Shown: positions 33,681 to 45,240 of the stretch, one piece after another
How positions within the stretch are numbered: position 1 is the stretch's first letter
How the letters are laid out: each line of letters starts with the position of its first letter
Assembly: GCF_024763615.1 (NCBI RefSeq)
Contig: NC_077222.1
Location: 59,396,001-59,460,000 of the forward strand
Origin: Phlebotomus papatasi
Lineage: Eukaryota; Arthropoda; Insecta; Diptera; Psychodidae
Length of the DNA: 64,000 nucleotides
Direction of reading: 5' to 3'
Position numbers and translations under genes: made by a program
The notes under the pieces: model-generated
Database searches by the model: none
Told to the model about the DNA's origin: nothing
What the model saw: the letters and a program-made list of their open reading frames with translations, nothing else

Positions 33681-34471
33681 GGGTAAGTGTGCCAAATTCT
33701 GGCCACCTTTTTTGTTCCTCGAATTTCCATGAACTTTTAGATTTTACGTACTCTAGAGAGTATACAATGCAAAAGAATAACAAAAAATGTAGCTTCGACA
33801 AACGAGATGACATGAAAAAGATATTGGAAGAATTCCCGAAGAGCAAAGAACTATGAGAATGAAGGTGGCCGAAATAGGGCACCGAAGCTATGTCTATATT
33901 TTTATTTATTTTAAAATGTACTAAGAATGATTTTAGAGTAAATAAAGACGGTAAACTCTTTACAAGGTTCCAAGCAACATTCTTACAAAAGAAAGAATAA
34001 AAAAATCAATTTGTATTTAAAATATTACATTTCAAACTTGAGACTTTGACGCTTGCATGCAACTATGCCGAAATTTGGCACACTTACCCTAACTGTACAA
34101 AATTTTGGCATAGTTGCATGTAAACACCAAAGTCTCAAGATTGAAATGTAATATTTTTAATACAAATAATTTTTTGTTACTTTCTTTTAAGGAGTGTTGC
34201 TTGGAACCTTGTAGAGAGTTTATCGTCTTTGTTTTCTCTAAAAGCAGTGTTAATGCATTTTCAAATTAATAAATATATATACATGGCTTTGAGTAAAATT
34301 TCGGCCATCTTCATTCTCATAGTTCCTTGCCTTTCGGAATTCTTTTAGCTTTCCTCACGTCATATCGTTCGTCGAAGCGACACTTATTTTTTTAATTTTA
34401 TTTTCATAGAAATTTGAGGACCAAAGAAGTGGTCGAAATTGCAAGCTGGTCGAAATTTGGTACACTTACCC
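33681..34471. mobile_element. TAGGGTAAGTGTGCC element, TA duplication
   Basis: The inverted ends are GGGTAAGTGTGCCAAATT and, as complement, GGGTAAGTGTACCAAATT, between TA at 33679-33680 and 34472-34473. It also contains an internal palindrome centred near 34095 with a second set of end-like sequence ('ggcacacttaccctaactg'). Confidence 0.75.
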
Positions 34472-34574
34472 TATGGAGAGTAGACTTTAAATTAAACTCA
34501 AGTGTACCTCAAAACCTTTAAATTTAAAGTCTTTGTCCCTGAATACGGATTTAAAGATTTTGATCAATTATTAA

Positions 34575-35089
34575 CCCTTTAAGGACGATTGGAACACCGG
34601 TGTCCCACAAAGAAAATAATTTTTCCTGACTACCTAAAGTTATTTTTTCTTTATGTTTGTACATAATTGCAAAGAAGAAGGTTGAGGGAATCTAGGGTAT
34701 TTTTTGGAAGTCTCCAGCTATTTGCTCTATAGTAAATTTTTAAGCTCAAAAATTACGAATTTTTAAATTCTCATAATGAAAATTAATTTTAAATATTTTT
34801 TATATTTCCAATTTTTTTTAAGCAAAACCTTTTTGGGAAAAGAAACTACAATACTGAAACATAATATTTTTCATTAGATTGAAAATTATCATTCATTAGT
34901 ATTGTCAGAAAAATTACTTAAATTTTTAGGCTATTTTTGTCCCTATCGTTCATAGAGACAAAAAATACACCAAATCAGACTCTGTTGACTTTTCGAAGGC
35001 CAGATATAAGACCTTTTACTGGTTTTGTTCATTGGTTTCATTTTTATTGCTGATTTTCTGTCCGCGAAAACTGTCTCGTCGTTAAAGGG
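34575..35089. mobile_element. piggyBac-like MITE, TTAA duplication
   Basis: The ends CCCTTTAAGGACGA and TCGTCGTTAAAGGG lie directly between TTAA at 34571-34574 and 35090-35093. TTAA targets with CCC-starting ends are diagnostic of piggyBac-type elements. At 515 bp it encodes no transposase. A second, heavily interrupted copy spans about 54631-55774. Confidence 0.85.
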
Positions 35090-35742
35090 TTAATGGAACG
35101 AAATCTCCTAAAAAAAACCCTTGAACTGGAATAATTTAAAAGTTTGGATATTATTTAAATACGAATAACCTTTAAAAATCAAATTCAAAATTTTAGGCAT
35201 TATAAGCTTTATCTCTTAAAGTAGGACTTACATTAAAAGAAATTTGATACAATGAAAAGGTTTAATAATTTTTTTATTATGAAATTATGCTAAGTATTTA
35301 CGATAAAATTATTTTTTCGTCCGAAATTTAATATGGGTTTTCATTTAAACATATATTACCAATTTTATAGAAATAAGAAAAGTTTCTATACATTAGATAT
35401 TGGTTTTAAAAAATTAAATTATGCGAAAAATAATTTATCATAATTTATTAAAAATAAAAAAAATTTAGATGGTTAATATACGCATTTTAATTAAAATTGC
35501 ATTTGTATAATAATTCCGCTAAATAAACAGTGAATTTTTGGGTTTATTTATCCTGTATGCTCTGTTTTATTTTTAAAAAAATCAACAATTTCAAAAAGTA
35601 TGGTTTCCAGACCATGAAACACGTAGGTTAAATGCACCCCTTAAAACCTGTTCCTCACTTAATGTCACGTTAAATAAATTGCACTGAATTTGGCTTTTTA
35701 CAAAACACCGATAAAATACTAATTAAGAATTTTAGAGCATTA

Positions 35743-35888
35743 TGACCAGCGCTCAATAACTTTTGTTTGTAAACATGTTTTCAAAATTTCCTATGAGAAT
35801 GAGCGAGATGACTACATCTAGATCTCATTCACTCTCATTGAAATTTCAAAAACATGTTTAATAAATAAAACTTATTGTGCGTTGGGCA
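35743..35888. mobile_element. 146-bp TTA-type MITE (copy 2)
   Basis: Same family and exact length as 3259-3404, with ends TGACCAGCGCTCAATAAC / GTGCGTTGGGCA and TTA at 35740-35742 and 35889-35891. Confidence 0.85.
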
Positions 35889-36439
35889 TTAAGAGGTCTC
35901 ATTAAAAGTTTCGATAATGTTTTTTTTTCCCTCAATTCTTGCTATGCTTTTTATTTATTTAATAAAATGACATTCCAAAAGTAGAGTACGTCTGTAAGAA
36001 TGATAAAATGCAAATTCCGGGCACTTATCTGTACACTTTTAAACCACAGTGTAGGTAGAGCGGTTTTGCGGAAAGGATTTTCGCAATGGACTAGGAAAAT
36101 GAGTCACAAAATTGGCGCAAAAATTACGAATCAGCTATGTAAGATATAAGATTAAAGGATTTATTTTTTGGTAATAATAATGTTTCAATAGCTGAAAAGG
36201 TAAGAAAGGAATTTGAAAGGAATCCGCTCAGAAGCAGAAATAATGTGCGTAAGATCTTTATCATAATCGTCATTATTATCGTCAATAAGAATTTTGTTAT
36301 AATTTCTATTATCAATATTAATCAATATCAACAACGGTGTCAGTAACAACAAGAACAACGATGTGACGCCGAGTCCAGCCTCATGGGGGCATGGGCACAT
36401 CATATCGAGACGATTAACTAGTAAACGGGGCGGTCGGGG

Positions 36440-37087
36440 TTATTTGCCGCCAAGACCGAATTTCATGAAAATCAGTTCTTTGCCTTTGGACAGGATGTCA
36501 CCACCGGGCGCCGTAATCTCATTCAATTTTTGCATGAGATTGGGGCCCTGTTGACCCGGCATTCCGGGCTGCTGTGGCTGTTGGGCGCCCTGGAGGCCGC
36601 CACCGAAGGCACCCATACCACCAACACCGCCACCCATCTGACCAGTCGGCTGGCCGCCAAATGGCTGTTGGGTCATCCCTGGCTGCGGAATGACCTGCGG
36701 CACACCCTTTGGCGGCTGCTTATTGAACAGCCCACCTGTGGCCGCATTGGTTGCACCCGAGAACAAACTGGACGCCGTCGAGAACATCCCACCGCTCTGG
36801 GGTGCACTCGTCGTAGTCGCCGGATACTGTTGCTGTTGCTGCTGCATCGATTGCATACCACCCATGCCCATCCCCATCGGCTGTCCCATTTGTTGCTGCC
36901 CCATTTGCTGCTGCCCCATTTGCTGCTGACCCATCGGCTGCTGACCCATCGACTGCTGACCCATTTGCTGTTGTCCCATCTGCTGCTGACCCGGCTGTTG
37001 CTGTTGCTGCATCTTCTGCTGCCCTGGCTGCTGTTGCATATTAATACCGATCCCGCGACCGATCATCCCTCCTTTCCCCAGCATCCC
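36440..37087 (-). CDS. Rbp: RIM-binding protein, last exon (C-terminus)
   Basis: The exon encodes 215 residues from GMLGKGGMIGRG to the stop at 36442-36440. It starts after TGCGCTTTTTAG in phase 0, which fits the end of the exon at 46581. The first part is a degenerate (MGQQQ) repeat, followed by Gly/Met/Pro-rich sequence and a more conserved-looking end LMQKLNEITAPGG...KGKELIFMKFGLGGK. The role of the C-terminal tail is not known to me. RIM-binding protein links RIM and calcium channels at the presynaptic active zone. Long antisense open frames across this exon are shadows of the CAG-rich sequence. Confidence 0.85.
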   Translation of the reverse strand, partial: GMLGKGGMIGRGIGINMQQQPGQQKMQQQQQPGQQQMGQQQMGQQSMGQQPMGQQQMGQQQMGQQQMGQPMGMGMGGMQSMQQQQQQYPATTTSAPQSGGMFSTASSLFSGATNAATGGLFNKQPPKGVPQVIPQPGMTQQPFGGQPTGQMGGGVGGMGAFGGGLQGAQQPQQPGMPGQQGPNLMQKLNEITAPGGDILSKGKELIFMKFGLGGK

Positions 37088-37919
37088 CTAAAAAGCGCAG
37101 CTAAGTTAATTCGACAAAACCCACCAACCCACTGCACATTTTTTTTTCTTTGCACACTAAATTTTTTCTTAGTATCTTCTCAAAAACAAAAAAAAAAATT
37201 AAAAAAAAATTATAACATTTATAAACACTACGCTATATGCAAGAAATTTTATCCAAGGAATATTTTGTTTCCAAATACAAAAATAAAATTTTAAAAATAA
37301 AATCTCAAGTATATTAAATGTATGAGAAGGATTAGTGATAGAAAAAAATGTATAAATTTGTTTAAAATAAGAATAAATACAAAAATTTTGTTCAGAAGAT
37401 GTGGAAAAATCTAAATTCAGACTGTAAATTCAAGCTATTGTACTATTAATACGCTAATTACAGTATAATATAAAACGACTTTTTACGGAATTTTTAATAG
37501 AAAAGTGGATTGTTTATATGTATTTTTTAATAGTTATTTTTTAAAATAAAATTTGTGACACTCTTAAGTCTTCTGAATAACTTCTAATATTTAAAAGGAT
37601 TTGTACTTGTACAGTTCCAGTCGGAAAAAAAATGTTTTTGCATTTTTTCTAAAACAAATTGAGAAAACAAAGTCGAAATGGTCACCAGTAAGACTAAAAA
37701 TTTTGGATTTAATAAACCTGAAACTATAGTTATTACAAAACACCATTCATCTTCTTTATAAGAAGTATCACTGTTTTGTATGAAAATTGGAAAAATCTCT
37801 TTAAAACTTATTATTTGAATGCATAATGCCTAGAAAATTAATACCAGATAGAGAATCCTCTAAAAAAATGAGAATCGGATAATTCTTTTCATACCGCACT
37901 CATGTATTACCTTTTCTTA

Positions 37920-38065
37920 TGCCCAACGCACAATAAATTTTGTTTTGTAAACATGTTTTAGACATTCCAATGAGAGTGAATGAGATCTAGATCTAGTCAT
38001 CTCGCTCATTCTCATAGGAAATTTTGAAAACATGTTTACAAACAAAAGTTATTGTGCGCTAGTCA
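37920..38065. mobile_element. 146-bp TTA-type MITE (copy 3)
   Basis: Same family, with ends TGCCCAACGCACAATAA / GTGCGCTAGTCA and TTA at 37917-37919 and 38066-38068. The length of exactly 146 bp is kept. Confidence 0.85.
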
Positions 38066-39173
38066 TTATCATCTTTAATTCTAATTAAACCAATAAAAGT
38101 AAAAACTTTGCGAATTTTTAACTTGCAAATTTTAATAATAAAAAAAATACCCAATGATTTTTCTTTAATGAATTTTTTAACTGAGTTTTGCTTGGTATGT
38201 AGTATCCCTAGGATACGTATTTTCGTAAGGTTCACTTAAGGTGTGTAAGGCGCAATCCTAATTATTTAGCAAACAAAAGACACGAAGTTATTTGATTAAG
38301 TTATTTTCCAAAATTTTTGTTTAAGTGAGCATTTCCAAAACAATTTTAATCATCTGAACCGTTGTCTATCTTAGAATTTTTCAATGAGTTGTCCACTATA
38401 AATTATTTTATCAAAAATTATCACTTCAAGTAAAAAAATACATTTAGTAAGATATACATAGCGTATACTTGTCTCCAATCATCTCTATTGCATTATACGA
38501 ATTATTTATTACCTAATCCAATTTTTGATTTGAAAAGCATATTGAGAGTTAAGATGAAAACAACCATCTGCGAGAAAGTTCTTGAGGAAATTTCCTATAA
38601 AATTGTGAAACTGCTATCTCTTGGAGTTCGAGCAGTTAAAATTTGAGCAATTGGACAATTTTTTCTTTTACGAGAGTCAGTAATAAATCAAAGTAAGATG
38701 TCACAAATTGCCCCATGATTTTCACTATACTCTTTAGCAAATTTGATACTTTCTACAAAATCAATTTTTTGAAAACGTGTCAAAAGATATATTTCCTTTT
38801 AAGGGGTTACGTGGGTCAAGAATGATAAAAAATAGCAATCTTCCAGCCCTACATATGGCGTCTACACACTACAGGCCATTTTCGTCAAAAATAGCCCTTT
38901 TAAAAAAATTGACGTTTCTGCCTACAGTAGTGATAGGGAAAATTGTGTTTAAAAAAGCTTGTTTTTTTTGTAGACGTGGCTTTAGGTAAAAGTTTAATTC
39001 AAGTTCTTACATATAAAAGTTAGTACATTTGAAGTATAATTTTTGAAATTACTTTTTAAAAATTTTGGAGACTTAAAAAACAAAAGAATTGTTTTTTACT
39101 GGACGAAATTACTCAGAGTAGATTCAACTGAAATCTTAAAACGAAACATTCTCTGTTAGCTAATGAGTTAGGA

Positions 39174-39577
39174 CAGAATCACATTGACAATAAAATGCTC
39201 ACCGTAGCCTCACCGTATTTCGTTAATTTACGCATTTTCATTGCAATTCTTACGCAAATTTTTTATAACTGTATTACCTTATCTCATACTCGGTGGCACT
39301 AGGTGAAAATAATATAAGAAAATTGAAGAAATAAAACGAAAACACGATAAACAGTGAGCAAAAAAAAACTGTAAGAGAAATTAATCGTACAGTTTTCTTT
39401 TGCTCACCGTTTATCGCATTTTCGTTTTATTTCTTCAATTTTCTTATATTATTTTCACCTAGTGCCACCGAATATGACATAAGGTAATACGGTAATCGAG
39501 AATTTCCGTAAGAATTGTAATGAAAATACGTAAATTAACAAAATACGGTGAGCATTTTATTGTCAATGTGATTCTGC
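39174..39577. repeat. 404-bp palindrome
   Basis: The arms 'cagaatcacattgacaataa'...'ttctagtaaac'-type are near-perfect complements (for example 'cactaggtgaaaataatata' against 'tatattattttcacctagtg') meeting in a short centre near 39378. The ends and lack of a gene suggest a hairpin transposon. No convincing target duplication. Confidence 0.75.
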
Positions 39578-42500
39578 TCTTAAACTAATCCTTGAACAAA
39601 GGTTTTAAAAAAATAAAATTTGAATTTTTGGGAGAATTTTATACAAAAAATTAGCATTTTCGACGTATTTTACACAACGTTTCGTCTTGTAGAATACGTT
39701 GTAATTAATGAAACATAAAATCTTTCGTTCAAGGACGAGTTTAACTCATCTGTTAACAAGAAATATTTGGTTTTATACCTTCAGTTGTAGCTACTCTGAG
39801 CAATCTATCCATCGAAAAACATCTTCGAAAATCAGCTTACAGCGGCTAAATTTAATTTTTTTTTTTAATGAAAGTCTCAGAAAATATAGTTTAAATGTTG
39901 TACTTTCACAAACTTGAATTAAATAATTTTTTTATTATGTTAGAAAAAAATAGAGGAAACATACGTTTTTTTAGCTTACTTGGCGCATGTAAATCTTTGA
40001 GATTGAGAAAATTGGCATAAAAAATGTAGAGAAGTAAATTTCCTATAAGTTTTTTTTTTTTAAAACAAATTTCAGTCTTCTAGTAGCTCTTAAAAAAGCA
40101 ACACGTTTTGTTACAATTTGCCCCACGTTGCTGAATAATGTATTAACCAATTATTGAATATCTATAATTCTTCTTTTATTATCTTATTTTAATTTCATGC
40201 ATGTGTCTATAAACATTCCACTTTTCTCTAAAACAACATTTAAAAAATTAATTTCTTCAATGTTCATGTGTGTCAGAAACAATATAAAGGTTGTTTCTTT
40301 AATTATTATAGCCCCAAAATTTCGTTAGTAATTCAAGATATGTGGACTAAAAAATTTAAACTTCTTGTTTATATTGAAAATTATTTTGCAAAATTCAGCA
40401 ATTTAAGATTAACCTGGAAAGTCTATTTCTATTAAACAATGCATCAAAGTTTGATTGGATAAACGTACAGATATATTTCCACATCTTCTTATCAAATAAA
40501 ATCAAATATTTTTATAATTTTCTATAAGTTTTTTTTTCAAAATTAATATTGTGTTTCATAAAATTCTCTAACCGACTGAGTGACACTATTTAACTTCTAA
40601 TATTATTATTTTTCAATTCATTTATTTATCAAAACTTTAATTTTATTTATTTACTAAGCTCAACATTGCATTTCAATTGAAGAAAAGAAGAATGAAGTGG
40701 TCATTCTTCCAAATCTAAAAACAAATCTAAATAAACATTTTTAATTTATATATTTTTTTTGTATCAACAAACTACAAATATCTTTACTCAAAATTATTTT
40801 TGTATTAAAGACATGAAAAATCAATATTTCTTATTTTAGCAAATATGAAAAGAAAATGAATCAATAATATGCAAATGAGTGAAAATTATGAGAGAGAGAG
40901 AGATACAAAAAGAGATAAAACTTTGATTTGAAAAACAAATAACGAATGGAATAGAGAAGTTGAAAAATAAAGAGGCACGATTCTACCAATCAAAACACAA
41001 CTTTTATTTATTATTTTTCATTTTTTTTCAATGTTCTTGTATGTAAATCTGATAGAAGAGAAAATTTAAATTGCATTCAAATTAGAGCTTTCCATATCAC
41101 ATTTTATATATTGCGCAATTTTATGGACAGTCCGGAATACAATTTCAACTTTGCATTTATTGCATAAAACGACTTTTTTTTTAGCACTTTAATTGTTGTA
41201 TTTTCCATTTATTTTTTTTTATGAAAGAAAAATTATTTATTTATATTATATGCGCGACGACAGAAATTAGCCCAATTAACTTACTAATAGATGTGTGCCT
41301 AAATAATTTGGGTATTCACAAAATTGAAATTGCCATCCGAATTTTTGATGATGACTTATTCAATGGTTGTACAAAATTCAACGAAACATTTATATTACAA
41401 ACACTTGAGAGAAGAACATTCATGGAAATGAAATTGACAGGGACAGAAATTTTCTTCATCACTAAATGATGTGAAGAAAAAGACATTTATTCTATAATCA
41501 CACTATTGAACAAGAAAAAACGGAAGTATATTTATATATCAAAAATTGAGGAAAGAGAGAGAGCATAGAGAAAGGATAGAAATAAAACTACAAACATGCA
41601 GGGTCATATTTAAGTTTTATGTTCATGAGGGTTTGTTTTTGTCTAAAATTGTGAAAAGAATTTTATTTTTAAATGTCTTTCTTTTCTATTAATTCGCTTC
41701 AAAGTGTGAGAAATAGCACTTGGCTCATTTTGTTGCTGTGTTTTCTTGTTTTTTTTTTTTTTTTTAAATTAAGATAGCAAGTGATGATGATCTAAAATGT
41801 TGCATTAAGAAGATATTTAAATTACACATTATATAAATTTCGGATTGTCAATTTTGCTTTTATGGGATTAGAGGAGTAATTTTCTTTTTCAAAAAACCAA
41901 TTTTAACACAACACTAATATTGAAATAGACCAATTAACGTGTTAACACTAAAAAGAATCTATATATCGCAATCACCAAAAAAAAAAGGAAATATATAGAT
42001 GCTATGCACAACAGGAATCTTCTGAACTTTATTAAATTTATCTTTTTATTTAATTTTAATTTTAAATTTTCAATAATGGGTAGGGAAAAGTGTATTGAAC
42101 TAGACAGAGGATTTACAGAATAAACTCGTATGAAAGAAAATCATCATCAAATATTGGTAGCAAAAACAAAGGAAAACAACCAAACAACTCAACTTTTCAA
42201 TTAATTTATTGTAATAAGAAAAATGGACAGAAAATCCAATCATATCTCATGGATGACTTTCACAAATCATTCCAATAGACTAAAACTATTAACCATTCAA
42301 AAAATAATTTGATAAAATGTTATTGAAGTAGTTTTTCAATGTAGATGATGTGATTTTTCTTTTCTTTTCACAAAATTTCTAACTAATCTTTTAGTGTAAT
42401 TTTCTTTTAATAGCTTCTGGTTAAAGCAGAGTAAGTCCATTTCTGCCCTACTCAAAAACAAAAATTTACGCGTCATTTGGTCGTTTTGTTGGAGATTGTA

Positions 42501-43215
42501 ATTTTTTCCCAATAATCTTAATACATGATTAAGAAATTTAACAGATTCTGAGACGAATTGCTGAAACACTCTCTAAAATGAATTAAAAATTTAGGTGAAG
42601 TTTAAATTGATTTTTCATCCTACATTTAATCCCTTAAAATTAATTTAATTTAATCGTGTTCAATAATTGGGTAAGAAATTTTAAATGTTTACAATGCTTT
42701 CAAACTCCAACCCATCAGAAAACACGTAATGCAACCAAATTATTTTTATAGGGAATTATACTTAATTATATGATGATAATGCTTTATTTATTAAACATGT
42801 TTAAAGCTTAATAAAATAAAGTTTAGTATCTTTTAAGGGAGTAATCACTTTATAATAAGCACTTAAAGCTCCCCATTTGTTTCACGAAGTCTTATAGAAT
42901 CAATTACTCTCTAATTTATTTTTTAATCTTTCAGATTCTGGCAATGAAAAGATTTTATCATTTTTACTGAAATCACTGTTTTACTTTACGTTTTCAATCA
43001 ACTCTAACCAAAGTTTTCAATTTTCTTCCTTCGATTTTTCTTAAATTTGACACAATAATATATTTTTTATGAAAATGCATTGATGTTTTAACGACTCTAC
43101 CACATCTTTTAGATCAGGAATATTTCATGAAATCAAAATTCACATCCCTGTTTTTCTTAAACGGTTTTCATGGGAATATTAAGAAATATTATTACATGTC
43201 TATTTCTTTCTTTTA

Positions 43216-43361
43216 TGCCCAGCGCACAATAACTTTTGTTTAGTAAACATGTTTTTGATATTTCAGTGAGAATGAGTGAGATCTAGATCTAGTCATCTCG
43301 CTCATTCTCATGGCAAATTTTGAAAACATGTTTACAAACAAAAGTTATTCTGCGTTGGTCA
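43216..43361. mobile_element. 146-bp TTA-type MITE (copy 4, left half of a dimer)
   Basis: Flanked by TTA at 43213-43215 and 43362-43364. It is the reverse complement of copy 5 apart from two differences near its right end ('attctgcgttggtca' instead of 'attgtgcgttgggca'). Confidence 0.88.
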
Positions 43362-43364
43362 TTA

Positions 43365-43510
43365 TGCCCAACGCACAATAACTTTTGTTTGTAAACATGT
43401 TTTCAAAATTTGCCATGAGAATGAGCGAGATGACTAGATCTAGATCTCACTCATTCTCACTGAAATATCAAAAACATGTTTACTAAACAAAAGTTATTGT
43501 GCGCTGGGCA
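43365..43510. mobile_element. 146-bp TTA-type MITE (copy 5, right half of a dimer)
   Basis: Begins immediately after the TTA shared with copy 4 and ends before TTA at 43511-43513. The ends TGCCCAACGCACAATAAC / GTGCGCTGGGCA are intact. Confidence 0.88.
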
Positions 43511-43741
43511 TTACACTCTTATAAATTTAATATCAGAAAATAAATTTATTTTCTATTTGCACGCAAAAGAGAGTTTCTGACAAGTGTAACCCATTTAAGA
43601 AAGACAGGGATGGAAATTTTGATTTCAGTAAATTTTCCTGATCTAAACAGTGTGTTAGAGGCATAAGGAATATCAAGAAAAAAATAATAATTAAAGACTT
43701 TCTTTGATCTAATTAAAATTGTACCGAAAAGAAGAAGAGTA

Positions 43742-44345
43742 GGGGAGACTGGGGCAAAATTTGTCAAAACGAAAATTTCAATATTCACTATTTTCTAAAA
43801 AAAAAAAGATACTGAGGCTTGAAATTTTTATTTTAGATAGCCTTCATGAATTTTCTTTAACTTACAAAGTTTCAAAGTATTCGAGAAAGGATTATACAAA
43901 ATAAAAAATAATGAAATTTTGAGCCCAATTTTTGGAATATTTGGCTTACAGAAAATATTAATACTGATTAGCTCAATTTAAGCACATTTTTCGTTGAGAT
44001 AGAGAAAAATTATCTTCGAGAAAGTTCTAGAGGAATGAAATTCCTATAAAAATATGTCTATTTGATATTTTTAACGTTTGCGAGAGTAAAACGTCACAAA
44101 TTATCTGAAGACTGACAAAATTTGCCCCAGCAATTTTGAGAATTTCCACAAAATCAACTTTTAGAAAATGATTCGAAAATCACATTTCTTTCTAGATAGA
44201 GGAAAATAGTCTTCTGCCTCTTCTGCAATGTTGTATAGAGCAGTAAATTTCCTATAAGAATATGCTTGTTATAAAACTTTTAAGTGTTCTCAGGGCTCGT
44301 GAAAGAATTAAATATGCGTTTTGACAAATTTTGCCCCAGTCTCCC
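43742..44345. mobile_element. TAGGGGAGACTGGGGCAAAATTTG element, TA duplication
   Basis: The left end GGGGAGACTGGGGCAAAATT matches the complement of the right end 'aattttgccccagtctccc', between TA at 43740-43741 and 44346-44347. About 0.6 kb, non-coding, with internal inverted words ('atcttcgagaaagttctaga'). Confidence 0.8.
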
Positions 44346-44402
44346 TAATTTGCATTAATAAACAATATCATGGTTTTCTGAATAAAAATATAGACGACTA
44401 TA

Positions 44403-44599
44403 GGGGGAAGTGGGGCACCTTTGAAATTGTGATTTTTCACCTATTTTTAAATAAGATTGAGCCTTATCGTGATATAATTTAACTGCTCAAACAAATTGAG
44501 AAGCTAAATTACATTATGATATGGCTCAGTTCCACTTGAACATGGGAGAAAAATCTTAATTACAGAGGTGCCTCATTTTCAAAGGTGCCTACTTTTCCC
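44403..44599. mobile_element. TAGGGGGAAGTGGGGC MITE (copy 2)
   Basis: Colinear with 7644-7825, including 'ttgagccttatcgtgatata' and 'gatatggctcagttccactt'. TA on both sides. It starts only 55 bases after the preceding element. Confidence 0.8.
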
Positions 44600-44714
44600 T
44601 ACTGACATTTTAAAAAGTTGCTTTTAATTTTCTGCAAAGGTGTATGATAGTACCATCATTTAGTGTCAATGTGTTATTTAATGACACCTTGATATTTTGT
44701 TTCACTATATTTTT

Positions 44715-45240
44715 TTCACACTAGAGAAATTTATGTCAATATTGAAGTAAATTCCCTACTGGCATCTACACACTAGACAAATTTATGTCCATATTGAAGA
44801 GTTTTTCCTATACGAACGCAGGGAATTTTATTTCAATATGGGCATAAAGTTCCTTAGTTTGTAGAGACCATACGCTTGTGTAGAAAAACACTTCAATAAA
44901 TACATAACTTTCACCAATATGTAGAGGCCATAATATTGAATTAATGGCCTGTTGACACTACAGAAATTTATGTTCATATTTCGCTAAATTGAAGACATTT
45001 TGACAGTGTTCCCTATACTGACGTAAGATATTTGTTTCAGAATGCCAAGTTTTAACGAAAACTTTTTTTATGGCCTCTACACACTAGAGAAATTTAAGTC
45101 CACATTGAAGAGTTTTTCCTACACAAGCGTAGGGAATTCGCTTCAATATTGACATAAATTTCCCTAATCTGTAGGCGGCATTAGCTTGTGTAGGAAATTG
45201 TCAAATATGGACATAAATTTCTCTAGTGTGTAGAGGCTAT
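44715..45240. mobile_element. Cluster of TGGCCTCTACACAC MITEs
   Basis: At least one full copy with TTA flanks (45071-45180; TTA at 45068-45070 and 45181-45183), one with altered ends (44760-44870) and several half copies (about 44715-44759, 44871-44932, 45184-45239) are packed together. The half copies mostly share the word 'ggacataaatttctctagtg' or its complement. Confidence 0.7.

Larger units (their letters stand above)
21640..36439. other. Intergenic region between the membrane-protein gene and Rbp
   Basis: About 14.8 kb without any open frame I can support as a gene. It contains MITEs, hairpin elements and repeats listed separately (21706-24863, 25269-25379, 29114-31449, 33681-35888). 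Bases about 25.4-29.1 kb and 31.5-33.6 kb are plain AT-rich sequence with T runs. The last part (before 36440) includes the Rbp 3' UTR; TTTATT at 36160-36165 could be its AATAAA signal on the minus strand. Confidence 0.6.
43092..43663. mobile_element. Interrupted MITE of the 21706-21969 family
   Basis: The left part 'cacatcttttagatcaggaa' and 'caaaattcacatccctgttt', and the right part 'gacagggatggaaattttga' and 'cctgatctaaacagtgtgtt', are inverted arms of the same family as 21706-21969. They are flanked by TAA at 43089-43091 and 43664-43666. Two 146-bp MITEs lie inside. Confidence 0.7.

Noticed and set aside
36530..37294. 254-codon plus-strand open frame
   Set aside because: It is the antisense shadow of the CAG-rich last exon of Rbp (Leu/His repeats).
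41221..41469. 82-codon plus-strand open frame
   Set aside because: Antisense within an Rbp intron, no domain recognised, composition as expected for AT-rich non-coding DNA.
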